From: Lichenostomus cassidix
Lineage: Eukaryota > Chordata > Aves > Passeriformes > Meliphagidae
Assembly (NCBI GenBank): GCA_008360975.2
Contig: CM039183.1
Location: forward strand, 43,081,850-43,145,849
Reading direction: 5' to 3'
DNA length: 64,000 nucleotides
How positions within the stretch are numbered: position 1 is the first letter of the stretch; each line of letters opens with the position of its first letter. The notes below the pieces were generated by a model. The model was not told the origin of the DNA, did not search any database, and saw nothing but the letters and a program-made list of their open reading frames with translations. A program made the position numbers and the translations under genes. Positions 44,801 through 59,800 of this stretch are shown piece after piece.

Positions 44801-47800
44801 GAAAACTGTGCAGATATGAAGACACACTACAAGGATCTCTAGCAAAATCTCTCCTAAACAGTACCTCCCAAGAGTTCAAAAACTTATGGTATAATGGCTA
44901 GATTAGAAACTAGGGAGATTCTCTGTTATACAGTACATCTCCAGGAATTTCTGGAGAGGTAGAGAAAGCATAGAGTGCACTAATCCATAAAATACAAACT
45001 TTTGCGTAATTACCCAAACAAAAAATGGACAGATGTGCCTACATATTTCTTATGGGTTACAAATGCTATGATTATCTGCCTTTTTTCCAAAGCCCATAAC
45101 ACAGACATCACTTTCCCTGGGAAATCCAGAGTATAAAGGACAGAAAAACAACACACACACACATTAGATACTCTCTAACAAACCAAACTGATGATCAGCC
45201 TGAAAAAAGGAAGTGATAATGAAAGGCACTTAGGGAAACAAATGGACAAGAAGAATGTAGAACAACTGCAAGAAAATTCAGGGTCAGCAATAAAGACACT
45301 GAGAAAAGAACAAATATATATAATCCAGAAGGAATAAACAGCAATCCCATTCAGTGGGAAAAGATATGGATACAAGGAGAAACACAGGAACTGGCTCAAA
45401 CATTTTATATATCTATCTATCTATATATATATACACACACACACACACGTAAGTATATATGTAATTCCTTGATTTGTAAAGTTAATTGTAGATTAATTGT
45501 CACACTAATAATAGTGTCATCATTAATTGCTTTTTTTGTTTGACATTTCCTAAGGAAATGAAGCTTCATAGATTATTCTGATTGTCATTCTACCTACAGT
45601 TTTGGAACCCAGTAGCCAGTGTCATCCAAGTTCAAATAAGTTTGAACAGTTACTAAATTCACACAGCTTCCAGAAAAGTTTGTGGTTACCCAAACTACCT
45701 AAACCACATATTATTTCTTTCTCTGGAAGCATGCTCTAAACTAAGAATGCAGAGAAGCAGCTAGGTATTAAAATGCTGCTGTAAATGTGTGGGAAAGGGA
45801 AAAACAGTGCTAGCAACAACAGACATGCAGATATGAATAATGGGTCCTATAGGTTAGATAAATAAAAAATTAAAAATTTAAAGATCAGATATAACTACAT
45901 TAAAAAAAAAAGGATGGCAACACAAAATGTAATTGACTTAATACACTGAATCCACAGAAACTGCCAACACTGCTTTTGCCCAAAGGTTATTTCTGAAGAT
46001 GTTATAACTAGCCAGACAGACTCAAGCATTTAGTTGCATCAGTTGTTCTATACTGTTATTTACTCCTGTTTAAAAGCCATTTACAGAATTAGAAAAAGCT
46101 TTTAAATACAGTACCTTGTAGCCCATTAATGATAGAAGTAATTTCTATTGATTTAACTGCAGCTTGTTCAGTATTTTTGGCTTCACTGCTGTCAAGTTTG
46201 GACCCAGTCTCTGGTGATGTGCTGGTGTGAAAGGGGGGTTTTGACAAACGTCGCAATTTACAGGGTTTAGGAGAATACTTCTCTTCCTTCTCTCTGTCAG
46301 TTTTATTCTAGGTTAAAAAAAAAGATAAACTTTTCTCATTTGAGCACACATCTTATCATGGATTACAATTATACAATGCTTACAGTTATCTTAACATTCA
46401 ACCTGTAGAGGAAAGCTCTCCTCTTTGCCTAAAGAACTACAAATACTTTTCTACACCCCACGCCATGATCTTTCTACTGAAGACAGGGACTTTGTCAATA
46501 CTAAAACAAATGGGAAAACAAACACAGCCAGTGCTCTAGGAGGAGTGGCACTGCAGGATGCCAGACTCAGCAGTGGCAGAAGAAAAGCTTCCTTGCATCC
46601 CACTGTCCAAGGAATACGTAATCATCTAAGCCTAAATATCACTTGTGGAAGAATCAATTCTGAAATGCTTGGCAATGAAATTAGAGTCCCATGGATTAGT
46701 CCAAACCATTAGTCCACAGGTTTGCTCTGCAGAACCAGGGAGCTCCCAAATTTCACCACTCCAAGCTGGCTCCTAGCACTGACAATGATCTGGATCTTTC
46801 TCATTTGTTTTCTGTAAGTGCATACCTACATTTAATTTAAAAATTCACGACAGAAGGAAAGAGAAGCTTCCCCTCCTCACCTCAAAGAGAAAACCCAGAA
46901 GCTTACAATAAGAGTATCCCTGTCTAAAAGGCTACAAATTTGTTTTTCCCGACAAGCATTTGTAGGCCAGTCAAAAGGTGAGGAAGGGAGGCAGGGATTA
47001 CTTAACTATGAATCAAACCAAAGTTAGGGGCAACAAAGGAGAAAAGAGAGAAAAACTACCTTTATTTTCTTTCGATGCTTAATTTTTGGTACATTTTTAT
47101 CAGCTGGTCTCACTATCTTGTCTGCCTTTATCCATTCATCATACCTAAACACAAAAATAAATTGTACACATTTATGGTTTTAAGCAGATAATCACATCAC
47201 AAGAGAAATTCAACTGAGGAAACAGAGAATTAATAGCCATATAAAAACAGAATTGGAATTTGAATCAAGTGAACTGTGTAATTGTCAAGTCTGTGAAGTT
47301 TCAGATAAGGTTCAGAGGATTAAAGTTTTTGGTTTTTTCACACTGAAGGGTAAAATCTTCTATTTTCCAGTCTGCACAGAACAGCAGAAATCTACGCATG
47401 CAGGTAAAACAAACTACCTGAATGAAAAATCTGTACAGACCTCTAAGAGGTATCCTTCCTATTTATACACTGCAAAAGCTTAACAATAAAATAAGTCCTT
47501 TCAACTACATAAAATGTGACCAGTTAAGAAACTCTTTCGATCACAAGTGACTGCAAAGTGCTATCTAGAGTGAGTAACCTTTAAGTCACCAACTTTGAGT
47601 CACTGACTTCACAGTGAGACTTTTCAATTCCTTTTCTGTTAAAGGTTTCAATTTTGTATCAGAGTGATACATTAGAAAAGCATATTAAATCGAGCCAAGG
47701 TATTAACAACAGACATCTTGTTACTCAAGACTGGACCTATTAAATACATATCCAAGAACAAAAAAGTACATTCTTAGTAAGAATATACTGTAACTATGGT

Positions 47801-50800
47801 ACTGTACTTGCCAGATTCTTTGTGTATTTCTGAAAAAACTCAAGAATCATTTTAAATTTTTTTTCTTCCCAATAAGATTAAGCTGCTTTACTACTTAAAC
47901 TGTAAATTCAAGAATTATCTGCATAAGGAACAGTTCAGTTAAAAATTAGTTTGTATTAATTTTGGCCTGAATGTACATATAAAAAAATTCTGATCCTCCT
48001 GGGTAAACAAGAAAATACAGGGGAAGAAACCAACCTTAAAAAAACTCACCACCACTAAATACTAAAAAACCCAAACCACACTCTCCAAGAAAACTGGTAC
48101 AAGGTGGAGTTGAACTCAATGACTATGCTAGCTTTCCAGCTGGGCTTACTTGATCACCATTTTGATATTTGCAATGACTACTGATACAGTCCCAATTCAG
48201 CTTCCTTTCAACCACTGACAATTATATCCACAATACTGACACATAAATTAAAAATATTTAGGGAAAAACATGCACGTTTCCAACTTGCTTTCCTGTGAGT
48301 TATAAGTTGTCTATACAAGGGATTTCAGAAGCTAAATACTGTATTCTATTAAACTTCATATAATAATACAGTGAAAAATGAAATAGCAGCAGTCTGAAAA
48401 ATAGCTTTCCAAAACCATTTGTTCTGGTTTTCTCCCTGCCAAGTGACAATAGAAATCACAAAATCTCACAGCAGACCATGCAGACTAAAATATACCAAGA
48501 TTGCCTTTACCACTGCAGATACCACTGTCATTGTACTATTACACTGTCATTACCAAGTGAACTGTCAGTAAACAGGTTCAAAACCAAAACACAACTCTGT
48601 AGACTACTTGCTTAGTACGGAAAAATCCCATATTCTGTGAGCCTGTGGGAAACCCTATTTGAAGCAATCTTTCCTCAAGACAAAGACATGTTTTGCACAA
48701 AGAATACCATGAAGTGACTGTCAAATGGACTTTGTGACCCACAGAAATGTAGGAGTATTTTATTGGATATAAATGCATTCAGGAAAATAGCATTAGGACC
48801 TGACAAACACATGGTAAAAAGCAGTGATTCTGACACTGTCCCTTCTGCCTCAACCACACTGCCAGGATACAAAATTTTTATCCACTCATTCTTATGCATC
48901 TCCAGTAAGAAAATAATCTTCCTCCTATGCAAAGTCTGTGCACAGCCCACACTGTCTGGCAATGCCTGCTGGGGCAAGAACTGATAGACATGGGGGCATA
49001 CTGAAGGAAGGAGAAAAGTGCAGAATTTGAAGAGATTACCTGTACATACCACAGTCTTAAACATTATGTCCTAGAAGCAGTGGTCACACAAGCCCTCATC
49101 TCAAGGAGCACAAACAGAAATACTAATGTGTGACAGTCAGAGCTCCTGGCCAGAGGAACCTCTGTCCCTGCTGTATCCTGCTTTACTCCTGACTGCACCC
49201 AAAACAGCAGACAGACCCTGCAAGGAGGCCACAGAATTCTCACATCATCTCCAGGGAATCAGCTGCCCGCCCACACTTCACACCTTTTATCACACAGCCC
49301 CTTTCATTAGTGACACATTGGGTCCATATGGTTTGCCAAAACCTGGGACAACTGGACCCCTGGCTGAAACAGATCCTGCAAAAAGGATGTATTCCAACAC
49401 ACAGTTGACAACCTGACCCTAAATTACATTCTCCTCCACTGCAAGACAGAGAAGCACCCTAAAAGCTGCATCTAAATGGGGTGTGTGACTCAGACTAGAG
49501 CATTTTTCTAGAACTGCACCTGCTAACATAGGAAAACTTCATCACTAATCTTGCTTTAGACAGTCTAGTTGCAAAACAAAATAAACCCAAAAATATTATC
49601 AAAAAGATTCTTCAGCTCTCTTTACAAGAAACATGTACTTTCAGAGGACTAGGGTTGTTTTACTACAGTGCTGTCTTTCACAATTACTTGCTTCACCACC
49701 GTAAAGTGAGCAGATGAGTGTGGAGAGGAAGGAGATAATAGGGGGAGCTGCTCCTAAAAGAGTCTACACACATTTCTTTGAAATTTTAGAGGATGGATTT
49801 AATAAGAAATCACTATTTACTTGGTTTTTTAAATCAGGTTTCATACGAAATATAGAATGCATTCATAAAGAAAATCCCCTTGCCTTACCAAAATCAAGAC
49901 AAAGAAGAGCCATTAAGGAGAGAAGCTTTTCTGCCCTACTGGTTAAAATAAATGGTTGAGAGAAAGGTGAGTTTGAACAGGGAAAAAAAAAAAAAAAGCT
50001 AATGTTAAAGTAATGTTTACAAAGCAGAAAAAAATAATTGGGACCTTGCATCAATGTATGCACTGATTCTATGACATCCATATGCACTACTTGGAAGCTA
50101 AAATGCACCACAATATACTATCGGAGATTGCACAATCTTCCATGGAAGTACTAGAGGGGAAACAAGGAAGAAAGCATATTTTTCTAGATTTATACTAGCA
50201 AAGGGACCACTTTCTCAGGAGGACAAGTGACCTCAACGGGCTAGCAAGCCTTGGCAAATTCACTGAAAAGTTCCAGTATATTATCTGCAGCTGCTAAAAA
50301 GGGAGAATCAGGTATTTTCTTGGGTTGTGATCAAAGAAAGAAGCCAAAATTAGTCTGATACTCAAATACTGGAACACTAGATGAGAATTCAGGTTTGTTT
50401 AATTTCTTTTTTGTTTTTTAAATAATTCTTCCCTTGTCCCTCCATTACATACATTACTCTCCAGGACCCATTAAATTTCACATTAAATTTCAGTGGTCAA
50501 CTGTTAAGTATAAAGTTTATATATCAAGTAACATTTCAACAAATTCAGACAGAAACTAGCACTTTCACATGCAGATTTCTGAAGGAAAAAAGGGTTGAAA
50601 GTAATAAATCTTGGCTTTAAACATTTGAAGCATTCAAGAATAACACGTCTTGTGATTGTGTACCATAACGACACACAGAGTTTCAACAACCTAAATGCTT
50701 TTCAAATATGCACCCCCTAATTACTGGGAACACACTGCAGGAGAAATTCACCTCAAACACTTACACAATGAGCCTTTCTTTGCACTGGCAGCTGAAGATT

Positions 50801-53800
50801 AAAACTACAACAGAAGGAACTGGCACTGTAGGCCCCAAAGAAGTTTTAGTTACATACAAAGCATATTTAATTCAGAGCATTACTGGTCTGTTAGAAGAAA
50901 TACCGTTTCTCTATATTTCTCTGCTTTTTCTGGTTAACACATGGTAACATAAGCAGGTCACCATAACAGGGTAGAGATTTCTACCATTCCCTTGCACTAC
51001 AAGTCAGGCTTCTCCAAACACTACCATTCTGAGACCTTTGTCAGAGACACACATCCCCTGAATCTCCGGTGCTAACAAGATCCTTTAGCATAATGCTGTA
51101 CAGCTTCTGCACTTGCTATTTACTCTTTTTAAAAAGGAAAAAAGTCACAGTTCTTCATGTCACTGGCTCCAGAGCATTAGAAAAAAAAGCAACTAGTGAA
51201 GATGAGTATCAAGTTTACCAAACCTCATTCCAAGCACCCCAAAGTATGTGAGCACACCCACACACACAGTTACTCTGAATTCAAGACTGATAATGAAATT
51301 AACTTCTGAAAAGAAACATTAGCAATTATTTAGGATTTCTGTTCAAACTTATGAGCTTAAAGAACAGGTCATTAAATGGCATACTGACCAAAAAGGGAAA
51401 CAGGAAATTCAACTTTAAGGAGTAGGAGAACGATAGAATTTAAAAAACCCTGGATGATTAGAAAATCCTAGTTCTGTACATCCCCTGTATTGTAGGTACA
51501 GTACTTGTCCCTGCTAAGTAAGCTACAATGAATAAGGGGAGGAAGGAATTGCTTCCTATCCAACTAAGGCAGTTGCTTTTCCAGGCTGTCACTGACTAAA
51601 AGCCAAATCAAGCTATTCCAACGCACAAGACTAGTTTTCACAATACTGAACTATCAAAGGGTTTAGTTGCTAGCATAAGCTCAGGTGTACACACTCTTCC
51701 TGTCAAATCCAAAAATTTAAGCAATTCTACATGAATGAAAAAAATTAGCCACATTTAGCAGAGTCCACACGCAGTCCCATAGCTGAATCTCAATCACTGA
51801 CTTATTTTTCAGTGAAGAATCCTACTCCCCCAAACCTTTCCAGAGGGCTCTTTCAAAACACCAAGTTAAAATATAAACCTGAGTCCTGCTGCCAGAAGGA
51901 CCAAACAACCAACACTCCTTACTTGTCAAGTGAGTGCAAGTTAACTAAAAATGCATTTATTATCAAACAAATCCTAGTCACAGAAATAATGCCTCTGACA
52001 TCAATCTGCAGATTTGTTTAAATTGCAGAGTTAAAAATTTAGGATCTTGATTTCTCCTTTAAGAACTGGGGTGCTGACATCTCCAAGGTGAAGAAGACTC
52101 ATTTCTGACTTCTCATTTCTTCAGATTTGAAGTGGTACTGCTCAAATAAAAATCTGATCGTCTCACCTCATAGCACATATGATAACATGGTACTTGCTCA
52201 AAAAGGAAAGTAACTTCTACGCTTACAAGTGAATCCCAAAACAAGAGCTTAAAAGCAAGAAACCTCTTGGAATGGTACACAAAGTAGTCTTCAGCAAGCA
52301 GGATGAAAGTTTCAGCAACTTGCACTCCTAAGGGAGTCTTCCCCAACAAGGGCCAGACCAAAACGCAAGTCACACCCCAGCTCCCACCTTCAGCGGGCTG
52401 CATCTCCCCTTGCATCTTGACTTCACAGCCCACTATGCTTACAGATGTTGCCTGAAGACAGTTCATGCCAGATCCTATTCCTGTAGATCAATGTAGATGT
52501 AGATCAAAGTTCTACAGAAGACTGGTATCAAAACTGGCAAGAGCGAGACTCCTCCTCGGCAGTAGCTTAGGTGCACCTGGAAATCACCAGGCCTTGATGC
52601 AAAGAGGTGAATTCAAGGGAGGAAGAGAAGCACCACACTTCTGTGTTACCTTTGCTAGCAGATCTTGCTAGAACTGAATAAAGGATATTTTTTCTACCCT
52701 CTTGGTCAGAGGCAGGATGCCCAGATGACAAATGAAGATCAAGAGCCTCAGCTTTCCCAGAAAAGGAAAAGTAAGTAAAGAAAAACATACATCAGATTTG
52801 TCTCAGACTTGTGGGGTTTTTTTTTTTTACAGTTCTTTTAGAGACAGCAAAAAAGTTAAAAATATAGTAGTTAAGGACAATGAGCAGTTATGTGGAAACT
52901 GAGGAAAGCAGCAGACATCCTTATCAGCTGCTCAAAAATTTTTGTTCTCTCTACTGTTTTCAAGGTTGCTTTAAGTTTTAAATGGGAAAAAAAGGTCTGG
53001 AATAGCAATAGGAATATTTCATTTATTTCAATTAATGCTAGGCTAAAGACAATAAAAAGCATATGCTCCTCCTTATATTAAAGAAAGTATAAGAAGCCAC
53101 CAGGCTAAGGAGAGTCCTTTTTAGAAGTTTAAGGCAGCCTCAGGGTGAGGTGGGGTAGGGAGAGTAGATACCACATCTGATGAAATGCAATTATTTGCTG
53201 TGCACTTATTTGCCACTAAGAATCTCGTTGTTTTCCCGTTAAATACCATACTGCTGGTGTACTCTGTGCTTCACTGCCAAGAGTGAGTTCACAGCCTCGG
53301 CTAAATGCACTACTCAAATACTGTATGAGACAAAATTGGCTTAAGAGAGCCAGAGGAGGAATCTGAAAAGAGTGAGCTGTCACTTGTATGGAAAGATCTA
53401 AAAGTAAGATGGGGAACAAATGAAGCCTTCTTTGAACAAGTAATTTTAAGATGATTTTCAAAGTAACTAAAGCCCTGCATTTATATAGTATTAAAAATCT
53501 TAAGTTTCATACAGTACAATGACCTTCACAGAATACCAATACTGAAAGTTTAGGACTCCAGATGTCTATTAATTCAGTTTTTAAAATTCGTAAGTGTATT
53601 TGAGAAGTAATTCAAGAAGTAATCACTAACTAAAACTCAAGTTACCTCACATTCCATCCACAGTAGTGCACCAAGTAAAGGACTTCTCCACCTTCGATGT
53701 CAGAATCTTTAATACTAGCTTCATACATTTTTTGATTTTTCCCTCTTCCATACCGCACTTGGACTTTCATGCCTGGTGGATAGCATTCAAACTCTTCTTC

Positions 53801-53819
53801 CTCATTGTTATTGTTGTCT

Positions 53820-53852
<33 letters not shown>

Positions 53853-56800
53853 GCTTCTTCTTCATCTTCATCTTCTTCCTTATTCGTGTCATCTCTTGAA
53901 AGGTTTAAAAAATTGTAGAGTTAATATGAGATACTTCATAAGCTTTTCAGTTCCAAACCACATATATTGATAAATATTGTGGATGCATTAGAGACTGGGA
54001 AACAGGAGGCTCCAAATATGTGAAACTGTACTACAGCTGAGTAATATCAGCAAAATAGGGTATAGCAACACACAAAATCCAGTGACTGTAAGGTGCAAAA
54101 ATGACTAAAAGAAAAAAAAATCCAGCAAAATCTGTATGAGTAGAAGTTGTTCAAACTCATCTTTATATGATTCTTGCATGCAGTCTCTTTGTTTAATTTT
54201 TTCACTTAAAATTAAATCTTTTCAATATAGAGAAAATTTCATAATTTTTCAACCTACAAGTTTTACAAATGCTTCTTGAAACTTGCTTCTCAAAAAAATC
54301 CTTGCTTTATTACAATAAATAAACAAGCTTGACACAGCTATCTCAATAGCTTGAAATTACTGCAACTACAACCAGATTTTGGACAAAAAACTCCCCAACA
54401 CCTTACGTGACCATATTAGCAAATTGAACAACCTGTGCTAATTTATGCCTTGTCACTCCTTGCCAATTATGCCCAAAGTATTCTAAATACGTCAAACTTG
54501 CATTTAATTACTATATAAATACACAAGCAGGTGTTCACTGCTTTCAGAAGCTAATTTTGAACACATCCTTAGATATTTGGACCAATTTTCAGATGCAGTA
54601 AGGACCACACATCTTGCTAGTTTCAGTCGATGGTAGCTATGGGCTGCTCAGTTATCTGAAAATTACCTGCAATCAGCTTAAAGAAGCAGACTACATTACA
54701 GAAGTTAATGGACGAAAACATATTTTAATCTTAATTAGCCTTATAAAGCAGTATTATTTGCCCTCATGTCATTCTAATTCCACACCCTGTGCAACACAGA
54801 ACAGATTTAGTTGCTCACTAAATTCACAACTGCAGACCACTAGTAATCCAAAAACCTGATATGTGAAACAGGTATGTTTGGATGTCCGGATAAGAAAAGA
54901 TAAATACTGCTCCAAGTCTGATTCACACCAATATTTAAGCTAACCTCTCAAACACAGAAGTCTGTATTAATAGCCTAATCTTTCCATAACATTTTCAGTA
55001 GAAAATACTCAGATAAACCAAGCTACCTTCCCTCTGCAAAAGGATGCTTCTTTGCAGAAGTAAAACTGCAGTATTATTATCTAATTAGCTGGCAAAAGAT
55101 AATTCAGAACAATATGCTGAATTCACCGGTAGTATAACCACACTGTTTTAATAAAATTACTTCGGAAATGAATGTTGTCACATATATATATGCAGACACA
55201 CATAAATAGATGAATACATAAATACACACACACACACACACACACGTGAATACACAATGAGACAAAGGCTAAAAAATCCCTCTTTTTGTATTAAGTACAC
55301 CAAGTCACAGAAGACATATCTATTCAGGTCTATATGGCACAGACCATACAAGGCTTTCAATTTTTATACACACACACACACACACGCACACACGCACACA
55401 CACACACACACACACACAAGTCTCAGGCTTCTAGGAGTTACAAAATTTACTTCCCCAGGAAATCATGAACAAAGGTGTCCAAAGAATCAGAGGAAAAACT
55501 CCTGAACAGAATTCCACAGCTAACAACAAAAATCACAAACCAGTAATTTAAATGATTTTAAATTATACTCTCTGCTGCATTAAATAAAAACTCCTAGCTA
55601 ATTTCAGCTTATGAGGTATTATCATACAAAAGCTTAAAAAAAATTGGGATCAGAAGCAGAGACACCACTGCTCTGAGAACAAGATGAGCTTGTGATTTTC
55701 CATAACTAAGTACACTTCAAAACTGCAATGAACCAAATTTTGCCTTTTTTTTCCAGACCCTGGCAATTATGGGACATGGGGCTCTTTGAAAGCTGAACAA
55801 TTTTGGAGTCTCTCTCATCTTAATTACCATATGTCTTTCTTGGTGTCCCAACAGATATCCTACAAAGGTTCCATCACAACAGCAGAAATTGTTACCCTCT
55901 GAAGAGATGTGTGAAACCCTCATTGTGAAGTAGAGTAACTTGGATGGTCAAGGAGATGTGAGCAGCAGGCTGAACACAGGTGAAGGGCATGTCAGGAAGC
56001 AATAGTGAAATGGAAGCAGAGATGGCTGCAAGTAAAAAGTGTTCCAAGGAGTGACTTGGTTAGCTCGAGATTTTAGGAAACCAAACAAAAGCAAAGAACG
56101 TTCATTTTGGAGCAGGAAAAATATAGCTCCTGGGGAAAAAAAAACCAACCAAGCCAAAAAACCCCAACACAAACCCCAAGAACAAATACCAATGGTTCCA
56201 AGGAAGATATTGTCTTAAAATTCCAGAAATAGCTCAAACCTGGCAGTGCAGACAAAGGAGATGCCATGACTGGCATGAAACAAAGGTTTTTAAGAAGGAA
56301 TTGTGATTGTAGGCATCCAGTATGCACAGTCATAACCTCGTTAGTCCATGTATGTATGCAGGAGATCATTGGATTTCCTTCAATGCTGTTTAATCAAAAT
56401 ACCATTTGGGGGAGGACATGGGGGAAAAGGGAAAAAAAGAAAAAATAAACAAACAAACAAACAAACAAACCTCTTGGCAACACACAGTAATTGTCAACTT
56501 AAAACCAATATCTACCACAAAGCTGCAATAATTTGAACAACCCAAGCAGCAGCTGATGAAACAAGGCAGCAGATGTGCATACACACTGTATAGGAGACAC
56601 AACAATGGAAGTGTAACTGTTCCAGAGTCCAAAGTATCACCAGAAAGCTTACCAGGACTCAAAAGCATTTCAAATGACTGTTGTTGTTGAGCCGCTAGCA
56701 GAGAAAAGGACCCAAGTTCTCAGTGTGGCAAGGAAGAGCGTTTATTATTTTGATTTCAATATATATAGACTTTTCAGATGTCGCCCAGATTGGTCAGCCA

Positions 56801-59800
56801 GAAACCTCCCCCCAGGCCTGACTGGCCAGGCCTGAACTGTCCAAATCTCGAGACACTGTTTAAAAAACATCCAAATTTTATCTTTGTTTATAAAACACAG
56901 CGGAATGTTCTCACGAGAAAGGCCTGTGCTAGCCACAAATGACAATCACAGACTAAAAAGAAACCGTCCCCCCAACTCATAAAAATTGGGAACATTAAAC
57001 TTCAGAAGCAAGAAATGAATGAGTTAAAATTCAAAACTATTTGTTAATGAACTAAAACCATTAAAATGTTTAGATCAAACAAATATTGCTTATCATTAGT
57101 TCCAACAGACATTGCAAAATCCTCAAAAGGCTAAAACTACACACAGCAGGTCATTCTCAGTCAATGTAAAGATTTAACACCAACAACTCTGTAATTAAGT
57201 GTATTAACAACCAGATGTAGTTAACAGATGAAACACTGCTGCTCTTACACCTCTCAAGAAAACGCGGCATCATGCGAACCTCTTTCAACCCACGTTCTCT
57301 GTCACTGTAACAAAGCCCAGGGGAAACCTAAGAGACAGAGTGTGATATGGAACATTCTATCTGCCTCCTAGAATCCCTGTTTTGCAGCAAATCTAACCCT
57401 ACTCCAAAGGCACTTCCCGTGACACACCAAACTGGTACACACAGCAGGTGAGATGGCATATGCAAGATTATTTTTTTCAGGGGTTATTCTAAAATTTGAG
57501 GAAGGAAGATTGTTTCAATATTTGGTTCAATTCAGTTATTACAGTTAATTGAAGCACTAGCAGAAATAAACTTTACTGTAATTGACACTTCAAGTTTAGC
57601 AATTAGCTTCTATTTTTGTTTCCTGCTTATTTTTTAACTTTTTCTCATCCTAGAGCATAATTTAACCTCTGCTTCTCATAATACAGAGCTGAAAGATGTT
57701 CAATCTCTTTTCATATTCTCAATCACAGATGTATTAAGGTGACCTTAAGTTTCAAGGCAGAGAGTTCATTAAGACCTTTACTTATGCCACGACAATGCGA
57801 TCTCATCTGTAATTACACAAAATAACAAACCCTCCCAAAAAATCACCAGTATTTGTCTTCCCTCTTGTCCAGGTTTTGGCTGGGATAGAGTTTGTTTCTC
57901 CTTGGTAGCAAGCACAGTGCTCTGTTTTGGATGCACCAGGGTGGGGGGAAAGTGAGCCACTGGTTGCATGGTACACAGTTGCCAGCTGGGTTAAACCACA
58001 ACACCTTTGATGCTACAAAGAAAATCTGAAAATAAAAGCCCCAAGGTCTTCTGTCTGCACACAGAAAATTGGAATAAATGCAGTTAGGGTCCCCTGTCCC
58101 AAGGGAAGGGGAAGGAACTAACTGGATTTGACTCACATCTGAGTGTAGTACAATACACTTCAGTCATGCAAGCAGGTGCTCTGTAACCAACATATTCCTC
58201 TGCTGCTGCAGAGGAGGCAGGCGAGAGGACCTCACGTTATCACTTCTCATCATTCAGCCACATGTTTCTAAACATTCCTCAAAAGTATAATGGGTGGTTC
58301 CAAAGTCTGACTGAAGAGCACAGGCCTTCCTGTTTTTAGAGCACTGGTTCACATTCAGCTTGGAAGCATGCAGTATCTGATCAGTGTTTAGGACTTTCCC
58401 ACACACGTAAGTCTTGATGACACCTACCATGGCTAATAACCTGCACAGTGACCACATGCTATGTAGAATATGACAGCAGAACCATTTTTCCCAAATCAAA
58501 GACGTCTCCCTTCCATCCAATACACAGAGCCAGTACATTCACACTTCCACTTTACACTTAATTATTGTGTCATTTGCAGCTTATTGCTGTACCAAAAGCA
58601 ATCATTACATGCAAGTAGGTACGTATCAGTCTGTATTCTATATTAGGGGGAAAAAATCAGTTCGAGTGTTTCTGAAAACATGACTATACAAAAACTTCCT
58701 TCCTAATACAAATACAGCTGAAATACATTAATAGAACACACATCACAAATAAGAGCATAGAAATATGTTCCTATAAATAAAACTCCTAAGAATGGGGGTT
58801 TTTTTGCATACACACCTACATTCTAAGGTTCTGAGCATATGTTTACACTACACATGCACTGAACATGACACATTATTCTCCCTTCTCCCAAGCTAATCAA
58901 TTCCTCATAAACCTGAATCAGACTGGAGAAAGCTCTCAATAAATAATTCTCACCTAACCCAGAAGCTAAAAGAAAGGCCTTTTATATCAAATCTTCTTCA
59001 CTCCAAAAGATTTTAACCTTCTTCCAACCATTTTAGATTGACCACCATAAAGCTCTGACATGACATTTTAACAGATAAGGAACTGAAGAAAATACTGCCT
59101 CTAACAATGTCTTTCTCCCATATATGGAATGGAGCTTCTGACTACTATATAATCCCATTGTAAATTGCTTCCAGGAAATCCCTAGCAGGTGTTACCAGAA
59201 AATTTAACTCTTGTACAAAAAGTTTCATCAGCAGCACACGCACAGCAGGTAGTCCTCTTACCCTACAAGGGCAATAAACCTCAGTAAAATCCTTCACATG
59301 AAACAATGCCCATCTTTACTTAGCTCTCCATTAGTGCTTTTATTACTCCTAGTTCCCTCCTACTGCTTACAGGAGGGGAGAATCTATTACTGCATGAAAG
59401 GTATATGTAAATGCTCTAATTAAGATTTTTAAATTTAAAATTTTAAATTAAAAAATTAAGATTTTCCCCTTGCATGAATGGCTGATAGTCTTGAATGGAA
59501 TTTAGCCAAAGAGTAAATGTTTAGCATTTTCATCTTGTAATATTGTCAAAACATGACAGTACCAACTGCCAGAACACCACACCAAAAAGACCCAAACCAT
59601 CAATATCAGACCACCAGAAGTGTTTAGGTTACTAAAGCATTCTTTGGCAACATTTGTTCATGCATTTCTTGGAGGAAATAAAAAAGAAGACTGTTTTCAA
59701 GAAGAAAAAACAAATAAATTCAAGATTCACAAGGCCAAAGGAGGACTCGTGAAAATACCAGTCTGATGAGCAAGAGCAAGGTTAAGATCCAGAGATGGGA

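Noticed and set aside
48085..48160. Possible old CR1 3' end in an ARID4B intron
   Set aside because: Only a short GAGTTGAACTCAATGACT-like stretch resembles CR1; the rest does not align by eye.
59425..59460. A/T palindromic stretch
   Set aside because: Short inverted repeats are expected by chance in almost pure A/T sequence.
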